Of a stretch of DNA of 17,617 nucleotides, positions 7,969 through 16,800 are shown in pieces. This stretch comes from JAHEYF01 sp045805185 (lineage in GTDB: Bacteria; Bacteroidota; Bacteroidia; B-17B0; Aurantibacillaceae). The first letter of the stretch is position 1. Each line of letters opens with the position of its first letter. The stretch is from positions 1 to 17,617 of the forward strand of contig JBJMLS010000284.1 in NCBI GenBank assembly GCA_045805185.1. The letters run 5' to 3'. A model generated the notes under the pieces. That model saw only the letters and a list, made by a program, of their open reading frames with translations, did not search any database and was not told where the DNA came from. Both the position numbers and the translations under genes were made by a program.

Positions 7969-7999
7969 ATTATATAAAGCGGAATGCTGTTTATATAAT
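7969..7999. repeat. Perfect 10-bp inverted repeat, possible operator
   Basis: ATTATATAAA (7969-7978) and TTTATATAAT (7990-7999) are perfect reverse complements separated by 11 bases. They lie in the 234-base gap between the divergent response regulator and the 83-residue ORF. The arm centres are about 21 bases apart, two helical turns, as for a dimeric regulator site. No T-run follows on either side, so it is not a terminator. Binding by a regulator is inference. Confidence 0.5.
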
Positions 8000-8022
8000 T
8001 AGCGCTTTTCGCTTAACATTAT

Positions 8023-8030
8023 TATCTTAA
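8023..8030 (+). promoter_or_regulatory. Possible -7 element of the 83-residue ORF
   Basis: TATCTTAA agrees with TAnnTTTG at six of eight positions and shares TTATCTTA with the element before the PorE-like gene. A TTAG at 7999-8002 stands 20 bases upstream, the usual -33 distance, and abuts the inverted repeat at 7969-7999. Weak match. Confidence 0.25.
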
Positions 8031-8088
8031 CGATGAAAAAATCCGGCCTGAAATTAGTTTACTGTAACTTCGAACCTGCAAAATAAAA

Positions 8089-8340
8089 ATGATCACTAAA
8101 GAATATTTATTAAAGGAATCGGGGAACGGAGCATGTATATATGAGCTGGCCAATGGCATATCCGTTTCAGGGATCATTACTGCCTGCTTTCGTGAGGAGC
8201 CTGAGAATTTTTATTACGTTGCAAAAGGGAACCTTTCAACTTTCAAGTCCTGCCTCGATAGAAAGAATTACACAGAGATGAGAAAACTTTGCACGCCAAT
8301 AAGCTTATCCTATGTTACCGGTTTGCGAAAAGCAGGGTAG
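8089..8340 (+). CDS. Small hypothetical protein
   Basis: An 83-residue protein (MITKEYLLKESGNGACIYELANG...) with no signal peptide, no transmembrane segment and no motif I recognise. It contains an alternating hydrophobic block (GISVSGIITACF) and three cysteines scattered without a metal-binding pattern. The start at 8089 follows the A-rich sequence AAAATAAAA, the same context as other starts in the window, which supports it as a real gene. It converges on the next small ORF (stop codons 25 bases apart) and is divergent from the orphan response regulator. Function unknown. Confidence 0.5.
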   Translation: MITKEYLLKESGNGACIYELANGISVSGIITACFREEPENFYYVAKGNLSTFKSCLDRKNYTEMRKLCTPISLSYVTGLRKAG

Positions 8341-8365
8341 AAGTTTTTATACAGATACCGCACAT

Positions 8366-8707
8366 TTATACACTACCCAGGCAAAGTACATTCTGGCAAA
8401 CGAGAAACACTTCCTCTTCGGGCAGCAATTTTCCGTAAATATTGTCAACACGGCAAAAATTATAATCCAGGTTAAAATTTGAGATCTGGGGCAGCAACGT
8501 AATTTCCTTAACATTTTCCACCCTTACAAAATCCAATAATATTTCCCTTGCCGGAGTGTTATAAAAGGCAAACCTGATCCTGCTAATGCCTAAATACATT
8601 CTGTCCTTGTTCCTGTTATGAACCTCGACACAGCTCACTGTATTTCCTTTATATTCCAGTATGGGAACAACTTTATTCTTCTCAACTTTAATCCTTGTCT
8701 CAAACAT
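8366..8707 (-). CDS. Small hypothetical protein
   Basis: A 113-residue protein (MFETRIKVEKNKVVPILEYKG...) rich in charged and beta-prone residues, without signal peptide or membrane span. The alternating strands (VPILEYKGNTVSCVEVHNRN, KDRMYLGISRIRFAFYN, REILLDFVRVENVKEITLL) suggest a compact mostly-beta cytoplasmic protein. I do not recognise a family. The near-match -7 element TATTTTAG lies 20 bases upstream of the ATG at 8707. It is separated from the malate dehydrogenase gene by the bidirectional terminator, so it is transcribed independently. Confidence 0.5.
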   Translation of the reverse strand: MFETRIKVEKNKVVPILEYKGNTVSCVEVHNRNKDRMYLGISRIRFAFYNTPAREILLDFVRVENVKEITLLPQISNFNLDYNFCRVDNIYGKLLPEEEVFLVCQNVLCLGSV

Positions 8708-8727
8708 ATACTACTTCTTTGGGGCAG

Positions 8728-8735
8728 CTAAAATA
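8728..8735 (-). promoter_or_regulatory. Possible -7 element of the 113-residue ORF
   Basis: On the minus strand this reads TATTTTAG, one mismatch from TAnnTTTG, 20 bases upstream of the ATG (8705-8707). It has the same TTAG ending as the element before the PorE-like gene. No -33 element is seen at the expected spacing. Confidence 0.35.
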
Positions 8736-8831
8736 GAAAAAAATCTCAATTTAAATTTTGCAAAAATCCGGGATCGATGTAGCTACATGTACTTTCCATA
8801 TCAGTTTATTGTATTCTCGGGATAGCACATA

Positions 8832-8866
8832 AAAAAAGCCGGCGATTAAAAACCGCCGGCTTTTTT
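8832..8866. terminator. Bidirectional rho-independent terminator
   Basis: GC-rich 7-bp stem GCCGGCG (8838-8844) with CGCCGGC (8854-8860), loop ATTAAAAAC, flanked by an A-run on the left and a T-run on the right, so it works in both directions. It lies 15 bases past the malate dehydrogenase stop on the minus strand, which it mainly serves. Confidence 0.9.
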
Positions 8867-8881
8867 GCTCAATAAAATTCC

Positions 8882-9820
8882 CTATGCAGGCATACTGCTC
8901 AGCACGCTGTTCATGTTACGTACAGCATCAGCGCTCTTTGTAAACGCCGCTTTCTCTTCTTCATTCAGATTAAAATCAATGATCTTTTCCCAACCGTTTT
9001 TACCAATGATAACGGGAACTCCCATGCAAATATCTTTTTGACCGTATTCTCCTTCAAGAGAAACAGAACAGGTAAACATTTTCTTCTGGTCATTCAGGAT
9101 GCTATCTACCAATACGGCAACAGATGCTCCGGGAGCATACCAGGCGGAAGTACCAAGCATTCCGGTTAATGTTGCGCCTCCCACCATGGTATCGGCAGCA
9201 ACCTTTTTCAATTTTTCCGCATCAATGTATCTAGAAACGGGCGTTCCATTATAAGTTGCTAAACGCGTTAGAGGGATCATGGTGGTATCACCGTGTCCGC
9301 CGATCACATAGCCTTGTATGTCACTTGCAGGGGCATTCAAAGCCTGGGATAAATAGCATTTGAAGCGCGAGCTGTCCAGGATCCCACCCATTCCGATCAC
9401 GCGGTTCTTTGCGATCTTACTTTCTTTCAGCGCCAGGTAAGTCATGGTATCCATAGGATTGCTGACAACTATAATAATGGCATTGGGGGAATTTTTTAAA
9501 ACATTCTCTGTAACAGTTTTTACAATTCCGGCGTTAATGCCGATCAATTCTTCGCGCGTCATTCCTGGCTTGCGTGGAATTCCGCTGGTAATCACCACCA
9601 CGTCACTGTTCGCGGTTTTGGTATAATCATTTGTACTTCCGCTGATGCGCGTATTGAAGCCATTGAGCGTGGCGGTTTGCATAAGGTCCAGGGCCTTTCC
9701 TTCGGCAAAGTTTTCCTTGATATCGAGGATTACCACTTCGCTTGCAATGCGATTAAGAGCGATGTATTCTGCACAGGTTGCGCCCACATTTCCGGCTCCG
9801 ATCACTGATACTTTTGTCAT
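8882..9820 (-). CDS. mdh: Malate dehydrogenase (LDH-like type)
   Basis: NAD-dependent interconversion of malate and oxaloacetate in the TCA cycle; cytoplasmic. The 312-residue length fits the LDH-like MDH group (type III, usually tetrameric). Visible: dinucleotide-binding VIGAGNVGATCA (6-17), Asp33 at the end of strand 2 (favours NAD over NADP), substrate loop PRKPGMTR (82-89) in which Arg83 is the malate-specificity residue (lactate dehydrogenases have Gln there) and Arg89 stabilises the transition state, VVSNPMD (118-124), catalytic Asp149/Arg152 in DSSRF, and catalytic His176 in GGHGD. Start at 9820 (MTKVSVIGAG) is the usual one. It lies 85 bases downstream of gyrB on the same strand with no terminator between, so read-through is possible; an AT-rich octamer tract lies just upstream. 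Confidence 0.96.
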   Translation of the reverse strand: MTKVSVIGAGNVGATCAEYIALNRIASEVVILDIKENFAEGKALDLMQTATLNGFNTRISGSTNDYTKTANSDVVVITSGIPRKPGMTREELIGINAGIVKTVTENVLKNSPNAIIIVVSNPMDTMTYLALKESKIAKNRVIGMGGILDSSRFKCYLSQALNAPASDIQGYVIGGHGDTTMIPLTRLATYNGTPVSRYIDAEKLKKVAADTMVGGATLTGMLGTSAWYAPGASVAVLVDSILNDQKKMFTCSVSLEGEYGQKDICMGVPVIIGKNGWEKIIDFNLNEEEKAAFTKSADAVRNMNSVLSSMPA

Positions 9821-9846
9821 AATTAATTAGTGAGTTTGATAGTTAT

Positions 9847-9874
9847 TGAATTAGTGAATTATTAAATTATTAAT
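9847..9874. repeat. Short AT-rich octamer tandem repeat upstream of mdh
   Basis: Plus-strand bases 9847-9874 read TGAATTAG, TGAATTAT, TAAATTAT, TAAT: about 3.5 imperfect copies of an 8-base unit. A related AATTAGTGA occurs again at 9825-9833. The tract starts 27 bases upstream of the mdh ATG, inside its leader or promoter region. Confidence 0.55.
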
Positions 9875-9905
9875 GGACGCTGAGCTAAACCAGAAAATCC
9901 GATCC

Positions 9906-11870
9906 TTATACATCTATCTTCGCGTATTTCGCATTTTTCTCTATGAAATCGCGACGCGGAGGCACTTCATCGCCCATCAGCATGGAGAACACACGGTCCG
10001 CTTCCGCAGCGCTGTCGATTGTGACTAAGCGCAGGGTACGGCTCTCCGGGTTAAGGGTAGTTTCCCATAATTGCTCGGCGTTCATTTCTCCAAGACCTTT
10101 GTAGCGTTGTACGTTCACGCTGTCGGTCTTCTCTCCGCCAAGTTCCTTAACAGCCAGCGCACGTTCGTCTTCATTCCAGCAATAACGCTGTTCTTTTCCT
10201 TTTTTGACCAGGTAAAGCGGTGGCGCAGCAATGTAAATGTGCGACTTTTCGATCAGCTCTTTCATGTGGCGGAAAAAGAAAGTAAGGATCAGGGTAGTGA
10301 TGTGAGAGCCGTCAACGTCGGCATCACACATAATGATCACTTTATGGTAACGCAATTTATCGATATTCAGTGCACGCTCGTCTTCAGTGGTTCCGCGGAA
10401 CACTCCAAGAGCGGTAAAAATATTCTTGATCTCCTCGTTATCGTAGATCTTATATTCCAAAGCTTTTTCCACGTTCAGGATCTTACCACGCAGAGGTAAT
10501 ATTGCCTGAAAGGCACGGTTACGTCCCTGTTTAGCTGTACCACCCGCAGAATCACCCTCAACAAGGAACAATTCAGAAACAACCGGATCACTGTCCGCAC
10601 AATCAGCAAGCTTACCCGGTAAACCTGATCCTGTCATTACACTTTTACGCTGAACCATTTCACGTGCCTTGCGGGCCGCGTGACGCGCAGTAGCTGCAAG
10701 AACTACTTTATCCACGATCATTTTCGCTTGCTTAGGATGCTCCTCAAGGTAATTGTTCAGCATTTCGCTAACTGCCATATCTACGGCGCCCATCACATCG
10801 TTATTTCCTAGCTTGGTCTTGGTTTGCCCTTCAAACTGGGGCTCCTGGACCTTTACCGAAATCACAGCTGTTAAACCTTCACGGAAGTCGTCGCCGTTGA
10901 TCTCCAGCTTAACTTTAGAGAGCATCCCGGATTTATCGGCATAGCTTTTTAAAGTACGCGTTAAACCGCGGCGAAACCCGGCAAGGTGTGTACCACCTTC
11001 ATGCGTATTGATATTGTTCACATAGCTCTGCAGGTTCTCCGAATAGGAATTGTTATAGATCATAGCAACTTCAACAGGGATACCCTGCTTTTCGCCTTCC
11101 ATGTAGATCACTTCCCCAACTAGTTTTTCTTTACTTCCATCGAGGTATTCCACAAATTCCCTTAGTCCGCCGGTAGACATGAAATTCTCCGATTTGGGAT
11201 TACCGTTCTCATCAAGTTCACGCAGATCCGACAAGGTAATATTGATGCCTTTGTTCAGAAAAGCGAGTTCCCGCATGCGGTTCGCTATGGTGGAGTAATT
11301 GTATTCGCCAGCCATAAATATGCTCAGGTCCGGCTTGAACTTTACGATGGTTCCGCGGTAATTTGTAGGACCTACCTCTTTTACATCATATAAGGGCTTA
11401 CCGATATTATATTCCTGCACATATTCTTTACCATTCAGGTGAACATTTACCTGCAGGTGCGAGGATAAGGCATTTACGCAGGAAACACCTACGCCGTGCA
11501 GACCGCCGGATACCTTATAGGAATCCTTATCGAATTTGCCGCCGGCGTGAAGCACGGTCATTACCACTTCCAGCGCAGATTTCTTTTCTTTTGTATGAAA
11601 ATCCACAGGAATTCCACGACCATCATCTTTAACGGTAATGGAATTATCCTCGTTGATATATACAAAGATGTTTTTACAATGACCGGCAAGAGCCTCGTCA
11701 ATTGAGTTGTCCACTACTTCATACACCAGGTGGTGCAAGCCTTTTACGCCAATATCGCCAATATACATGGCCGGACGTTTACGTACTGCTTCTAATCCTT
11801 CAAGCACCTGGATGCTATCGGCGCCATAATTCTTCATGTCTGTGTCGTTCACTGTTTCTTGCATAAGCAT
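9906..11870 (-). CDS. gyrB: DNA gyrase subunit B
   Basis: ATPase subunit of DNA gyrase, which with GyrA introduces negative supercoils. The 654-residue protein has the order GHKL ATPase, transducer, TOPRIM, C-terminal. Visible: YEVVDNSIDEALAG (50-63, catalytic Glu51, Mg-binding Asn55), DDGRGIPVD (82-90), the ATP-lid region GGLHGVG (122-128), QTKTKLGN (349-356), TOPRIM EGDSAGG (438-444) and DADVDGSH (516-523), then RYKGLGEMNAEQLWETT (589-605). QLWETT and the compact C-terminus point to GyrB rather than ParE; it lacks the extra domain of about 170 residues found in enterobacterial GyrB. The start may be the ATG at 11870 or that at 11864. No resistance-type change is asserted. Upstream is a -7 element about 65 bases away; mdh follows. 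Confidence 0.97.
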   Translation of the reverse strand: MLMQETVNDTDMKNYGADSIQVLEGLEAVRKRPAMYIGDIGVKGLHHLVYEVVDNSIDEALAGHCKNIFVYINEDNSITVKDDGRGIPVDFHTKEKKSALEVVMTVLHAGGKFDKDSYKVSGGLHGVGVSCVNALSSHLQVNVHLNGKEYVQEYNIGKPLYDVKEVGPTNYRGTIVKFKPDLSIFMAGEYNYSTIANRMRELAFLNKGINITLSDLRELDENGNPKSENFMSTGGLREFVEYLDGSKEKLVGEVIYMEGEKQGIPVEVAMIYNNSYSENLQSYVNNINTHEGGTHLAGFRRGLTRTLKSYADKSGMLSKVKLEINGDDFREGLTAVISVKVQEPQFEGQTKTKLGNNDVMGAVDMAVSEMLNNYLEEHPKQAKMIVDKVVLAATARHAARKAREMVQRKSVMTGSGLPGKLADCADSDPVVSELFLVEGDSAGGTAKQGRNRAFQAILPLRGKILNVEKALEYKIYDNEEIKNIFTALGVFRGTTEDERALNIDKLRYHKVIIMCDADVDGSHITTLILTFFFRHMKELIEKSHIYIAAPPLYLVKKGKEQRYCWNEDERALAVKELGGEKTDSVNVQRYKGLGEMNAEQLWETTLNPESRTLRLVTIDSAAEADRVFSMLMGDEVPPRRDFIEKNAKYAKIDV

Positions 11871-11934
11871 TGGTATGTTTTTTTGCTAAAAAATTGATCG
11901 TTTTTTAACCCGTTTTTTTCACCGGCATATCTCT

Positions 11935-11942
11935 CAAATATA
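11935..11942 (-). promoter_or_regulatory. Putative -7 promoter element of gyrB
   Basis: The minus strand reads TATATTTG, an exact TAnnTTTG match, predicting a 5' leader of about 60 A/T-rich bases. Just upstream on the same strand is a direct repeat AAATTCCC-TTT-AAATTCCC in the spacer. No canonical -33 is visible. Confidence 0.5.
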
Positions 11943-12102
11943 GGGAATTTAAAGGGAATTTCCGATGAAAAAATTGCTAACAAGTGTTGAAAAAACACAG
12001 GTTTTTTACGCGGTTTTTTTGCTTAAAATTTGCTTATGTGGAAAGTACTTTTCAAGAAAAAAGGATGAGGGAAAATTGTCCGGGAGAATATCTTTTTCAA
12101 AG

Positions 12103-12134
12103 CTGTTTTTTCCTTTTCCAGAAGGAAAAAACAG
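12103..12134 (-). terminator. Perfect hairpin at the end of the TPR/barrel operon
   Basis: CTGTTTTTTCCTT (12103-12115) and AAGGAAAAAACAG (12122-12134) form a perfect 13-bp inverted repeat around a 6-base loop, starting 1 base past the stop of the barrel gene on the minus strand. The stem is A/T-rich with no separate T-run, so it may be a weak terminator or a 3'-end stabilising or processing structure. The remaining gap up to gyrB (11871-12102) holds the gyrB promoter region and no gene. Confidence 0.5.
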
Positions 12135-12135
12135 A

Positions 12136-13812
12136 TCAGAACGGAACAAACGTTACACCCACCATTGCGTTAAACCGCTGTGTAGGATACCTGTCCCATC
12201 GGTAATACCTGAAGTTTCCAATATTGTTGAAGTTGACAAAGAAAGAAAGCATTTTACTGTACCTGTATTCCGCACCTAAATTAATATCGGCAATTCCTTT
12301 TAGCTCTGCTTTCTCATATTTATAGTTCCCGGCCTTATCGGTAGTTCTCTGGTAGGCCAGCTGACTGCCGATATAGAACAGGTCGGCTTTTACAATGATC
12401 TTACTCTTCAGGTTGTACAAGCCGGATAAGGTGATGTCAAATTTGGGTTTGTGCCAGGCATAAGCAATACTATCTGTTTTGTAGCTGTAATAATTTCCCT
12501 TGCCTGTAATGTTCAGCTTTTCCTTGAACTGGTATTTCAATTGCCCGCTTACAGTCAGCAGTGTAGCTTTATCGTATATCACATTAAAACGGTTACTCAG
12601 GAAATTATCATAATTGATAATGAAGAAGGGCATATTCGTGTATTTACCATAAGTAACTTTCGCATCGTAACTGGTATTGGAGCTCAGGGCTCCTCTTAAG
12701 CCGCCAAACACATTGAATGCATTATTGGTGTTTTTGTATTGCAGCTCAGACAATACGAAAGGATTTGCACTAACATAAGAGCGGAAACTGTTCTTCTGAA
12801 GTCCGCCTGATAATCCCGCATAGGGAATAACAATATTGTTGTATACGTTGTAGTGAACGTTCAGGCGGGGGTAAAAATAGAACTTCGGATCAATGCCGTT
12901 GAATTTATCCAGGGCCGCTGTAACGCCAATATCCGCCTTCCATTTTTCTCCCCCGGCCTCAAAATAAGGATTAACCTTCATAATAAAATTGCTTACCGTA
13001 TCGTGATTGCTCTGCAGGTTATAATAATCGGTACTTAGAAATACGTTCAGCTTCTCGCCGCTTACATGGGCTCTTATCAATCCATCAGCATAAACATTAT
13101 TCTCAAATGTATTATTGATATCCCCTATATTGTAATAGTTCAGGTGAATATCATGGTTAATTTTTGTCGAATCGGTATAATGACTCATCAGGTTGATCTT
13201 TGCATCAAAAATATTGAATCGCTGCTTCGTAAAGTCATTGTCTTCGCCCTTAAAAAGCGAATCAGGAAAACCATAAAAATGCACCACGTTCCGTGTGTAA
13301 TTGAAATCACCGCTGAGCGTGTGTTTCTTGTAGAATTTTTTTCCGTAAGCAGCGAGCTCATTATCGCTGAATCCGCTGAACCCAAGCTTATCGAGTGTTG
13401 CGCGCGATGAGAGGTGCCTGTAACGCATTCCATATACAGCTTCACGGGATCGCAGGTTGTTCAGAAAAAGCTCACCGTAAGGCATGGTGTAATTTCCGAA
13501 ACCGAACTTGACAAGACTATAATACAATTTCGAGAGCGGCTCATTCACCATCTTTGCCTGTTGAATTGGCTCTACCTTGTATTTGGTAGTGATAGCTGAA
13601 GATTGTATGGTATAATTGATCTTTTCGATCTTCTTTACCGTATCTGTGATCTCAGGCAGATCGCTTTGTTTCACAGCATCCTTTACTGTGGGTGTAAATT
13701 CGCTGGGATTGATATATACGTCTCCCCCCGCTCCGGTAATTTGCCCAATGGCGGAATAAGCTGCCAGAAAGAGAACTGAAAAACAGGAATACAAAACTAT
13801 TTTCTTTAGCAT
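12136..13812 (-). CDS. Predicted outer-membrane beta-barrel protein, second gene of TPR/barrel operon
   Basis: A 558-residue protein with a signal peptide (MLKKIVLYSCFSVLFLAAYSAIGQ) and a short low-complexity N-terminal segment (about 25-90, ITGAGGDVYINPSEFTPTVKD...). The remainder is dense in alternating aromatic/polar strands typical of an outer-membrane barrel (YYSLVKFGFGNYTMPYGELF, SGDFNYTRNVVHFYGF, RLNVHYNVYNNIVIPYAG). It ends VGVTFVPF, a terminal Phe preceded by an alternating strand, matching the usual barrel-assembly signal. Related proteins are often annotated as TonB-dependent receptors, but I see no plug domain or TonB box, and 558 residues is short for one. The gene starts 8 bases after the TPR gene stop, so the two are almost certainly translated from one transcript. 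Function unknown; a physical link between barrel and TPR protein is inferred from the gene arrangement. Confidence 0.85.
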   Translation of the reverse strand: MLKKIVLYSCFSVLFLAAYSAIGQITGAGGDVYINPSEFTPTVKDAVKQSDLPEITDTVKKIEKINYTIQSSAITTKYKVEPIQQAKMVNEPLSKLYYSLVKFGFGNYTMPYGELFLNNLRSREAVYGMRYRHLSSRATLDKLGFSGFSDNELAAYGKKFYKKHTLSGDFNYTRNVVHFYGFPDSLFKGEDNDFTKQRFNIFDAKINLMSHYTDSTKINHDIHLNYYNIGDINNTFENNVYADGLIRAHVSGEKLNVFLSTDYYNLQSNHDTVSNFIMKVNPYFEAGGEKWKADIGVTAALDKFNGIDPKFYFYPRLNVHYNVYNNIVIPYAGLSGGLQKNSFRSYVSANPFVLSELQYKNTNNAFNVFGGLRGALSSNTSYDAKVTYGKYTNMPFFIINYDNFLSNRFNVIYDKATLLTVSGQLKYQFKEKLNITGKGNYYSYKTDSIAYAWHKPKFDITLSGLYNLKSKIIVKADLFYIGSQLAYQRTTDKAGNYKYEKAELKGIADINLGAEYRYSKMLSFFVNFNNIGNFRYYRWDRYPTQRFNAMVGVTFVPF

Positions 13813-13820
13813 TTTCGGCT

Positions 13821-16800
13821 TTATTTAGGTTGAACGCTTTTAGATCCGGTTGTATCCGCAGGAACCGCCTGATCATCAAACAAACGTTGATTGGTTTTTG
13901 TATTATCAAATAAAATTTCCATATTCTTTTCGTTCTGCGGAAGCATTTTACTGTTTTGCTTATCCTTCAAGGTCTTCAGCTTAACTTTTGCCTCTTCAAT
14001 GTATTCGGGAATTCCCGAGTTATCGATCACGGCCTGCAATGTCGCTTCTGCATTCGTATCTTCGTCTTTTGCAAGATAAACATCAGCCATCAGCAATAAT
14101 CCACGCGTGTTCCATACATTATTGGTGTAAGCGTAATTGATAAGCGAGTTAACTGTTCTTTCCACATCCTTATATTCTTTCCTGGCAAAATTGATTGTCG
14201 CAAGAAAATAAAAGGCTTCGGCCCCTGTTTCACTCTTAGCATTTTTGCTGACGTATTTAAAGTCAAGGATCGCTTCATCTTTGCGATTTGTCTCGAAAAG
14301 CGATTTGGCTTTGATCATTCGTGATTCAATGATCTGTGGAGCGCTTATCTTTTCTGTGGTCAGCACCTTATTGGCTTCATCGATCGCAACATCGTACTTT
14401 TTCAGGTAAAAAGCGCAACGCATAGCGCCCAGCTTCCCGCTGAGCTTATTCTGCGGTGTTTCACCAAGATCCTGCAATTGGAGATACAGCGGGAGGGCCG
14501 CCTCATAATTTTGATCTTTGTACTCGATGTAAGAAGCTTTGACAAGCGCGATCTCTGTATGCAGGTCGCGCGGTTTGGAAAGCACGAACTGATAGCTGGG
14601 AAGCGCTTTTTCGAAAAGTCCTTTGCTGTAAGCACATTCGGCAAAGCAAAAATGCGCATCCGTAATGAATTTTCCATTAGGGAATTTGCTAATGTATTTT
14701 TCCATCTCGGGCATTGCCAGATCGCAGTTCTTGTCGTCGTAATAATATTTGCGGGCGACCTCAAAATATTGCGCATCAAGCAACGCCTGGTTTACCGCAT
14801 TTCCATGCGCGGCGTTCCAGGCTTCCATCTCCGCTGGCTTGTTCTGGGCTACAAAGATCTGATTGATCAGATTGATCGCATCCTTTGCTTCCGCTGAGTT
14901 TGGGTATTTGTCCACCACTCTTTCAAAATACTCAAAGGCCTTGGTGTCGTTCTTATCGTTAAAATACAATTGGCCGATCGACATCAGGCAGCTGATGTAA
15001 TTGCTGGAATTGGGATACTTCTCCATGGTGATCTTATAATACCTGATGGCATTTTCATTTTCCTTCAGCGCTTTATAGGCTTCGGCGATCTCGTAAGAAA
15101 CAGAAGGGAGATATTGCGATTTTGGATAATTGTCTTCCAGCATTTTCAGGCCATTTACTTTTTCCCTGTAATTTTTGAGGAGACCATCACACATGGCTTT
15201 TTGAAAAATGGAGTAATCCACGTCGATCTTATTCAGTGCAACCGCGGTTTCATAATAATCGCTTGCCGAAATGAAATCACTTTTATTGGAATTCGTCATA
15301 AAATAACAATCACCGGTGCGCACATTAGCGTCCGCAATCTTAAGGGCGTCTTCCGTTTTTTTCGATAAAAGGAATTTCCGGAATGAAACGCCTGCGTTCG
15401 AATAATCCCTCATCATGAAGTAAGCATATCCAATATTGTAATTTGCTATATCGTATTCTTTCAGGTTAAGCGCGCCAGTCATTAGCTGGAATTCCTTCCA
15501 GGTATTTAAGGCATTCATGTACTCTCTTTTCTGGTAATAAATTTCACCCGTCCAGTATTTAGCCAGCGCCGAAACCACCTGGTCGGTATTCAGGTTAATC
15601 GTATTTATAAAGTACTTTTTAGCGGAGTCCAGGTCCATATTGTTATAAAGCTCTATTCCGCGGAAATACATCATTTTCTGATAGATCGTTTTCAAAGTAA
15701 GGTCCTGGCTTTTGATCTTCTCAATTGTTTTCATGGCCTGCGCGTAATTCTTCGTAGATGTAAAACAATTTACGAGATATACATAAGCTTCTTCTTTACG
15801 TGGCGATTCGGGATAACGGTTAATGTAATCGCGGAAGGATTTTATCGCGTCATTATACGGACTGTAACTCATTTCATAACACAGCCGCGCGTAGCTGTAT
15901 AAAGCGTCCTCTTTGATCTTCGGGTTATAGCCAAGCACGTATGCAATGTTAAAAGCGCCGCGCGCCTTAACTTTATCGTTCAGCTTAAGGTAACAATCGG
16001 CGAGGTGATACCAGGCATTTTGTGCAAGCGAATCCTTATTTTCAGTTGCTTTTTCAAAATTAGTTATGGCCGCTGTGCAATCTCCGGTTCTGTAATAAGC
16101 GTAGCCCAGCTGGTAAAAATCCTGGGTACTATACGGGTTATGCTTAAGCAAATAAGGAATAGCACTGGCATAATCTTTTTTATTGAAATAGGACTCCCCG
16201 ATAATACGATTGATCTCTCCTGCTTTTTGCACATGGTTGCTGTCGTTGAGTAAGGGAGGGGCAACACGGATCACATCGTCATATTTTTCCTGGAGAAAAT
16301 AGATCTGTGCAATGTAATAGGGAACAATGGAACCGAATGTTTCGTTATTCAGCAAGCGGGTGAAGCCTTCCAGGGCAGTGCTGTAATTTTTTTCCGTGTA
16401 TGCGATATGGGAGTAATAGTAATTGGCAGGATGAGCATATTTATTATCAATATCCTTTATTTCGAAAAGATCCGTTTTCGCTTTATCCTTGTTTCCTGTT
16501 TCCATATAGCTGTATCCTCTTTTAAAATACAGTTCGGCAAGGTCATCTTTGCTCAGATCATAGGTTTCAACTTTTTCCAGGTTGTCGATCGTCTCCTCAT
16601 ACTTCTTTTTACGAAAGGCCGACTTGCCCAGGTAGAAATAAGCCCATTTTACTTTATTGCTCTCCGGGTTAGCCTCAATGAAATTCCGCATCCGCCATTC
16701 TCCGTCCTTGTGAAAAAGCTCAATAGCACAGGCTGCGGCATAGTACTCCGCATCCATGCGCACAAGTGATTTCTGATTTTTGTTCCTGTCTATTGTATTC

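Noticed and set aside
11984..12045. Possible DnaA boxes (TGTTGAAAA at 11985, TGTGGAAAG at 12037) and a small GTGTT/AACAC dyad suggesting a replication origin near gyrB
   Set aside because: Only two sites, each two or more mismatches from TGTGGATAA, with no dnaA gene and no box cluster in view; chance in AT-rich DNA is more likely.
11965..12279. Plus-strand 104-residue ORF in the gyrB/barrel gap
   Set aside because: It overlaps the 3' end of the barrel gene by 144 bases on the opposite strand, spans the hairpin at 12103-12134, and its translation is low-complexity and Lys/Phe-rich with no recognisable fold.
12136..13812. Barrel protein as a TonB-dependent receptor
   Set aside because: No plug domain or TonB box is visible and the length is well below that of such receptors; kept as a barrel of unknown function.
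14090..14779. Same-strand alternate-frame ORFs inside the TPR gene suggesting a frameshift
   Set aside because: The 1046-codon frame is uninterrupted with continuous TPR periodicity, so there is no break to explain.
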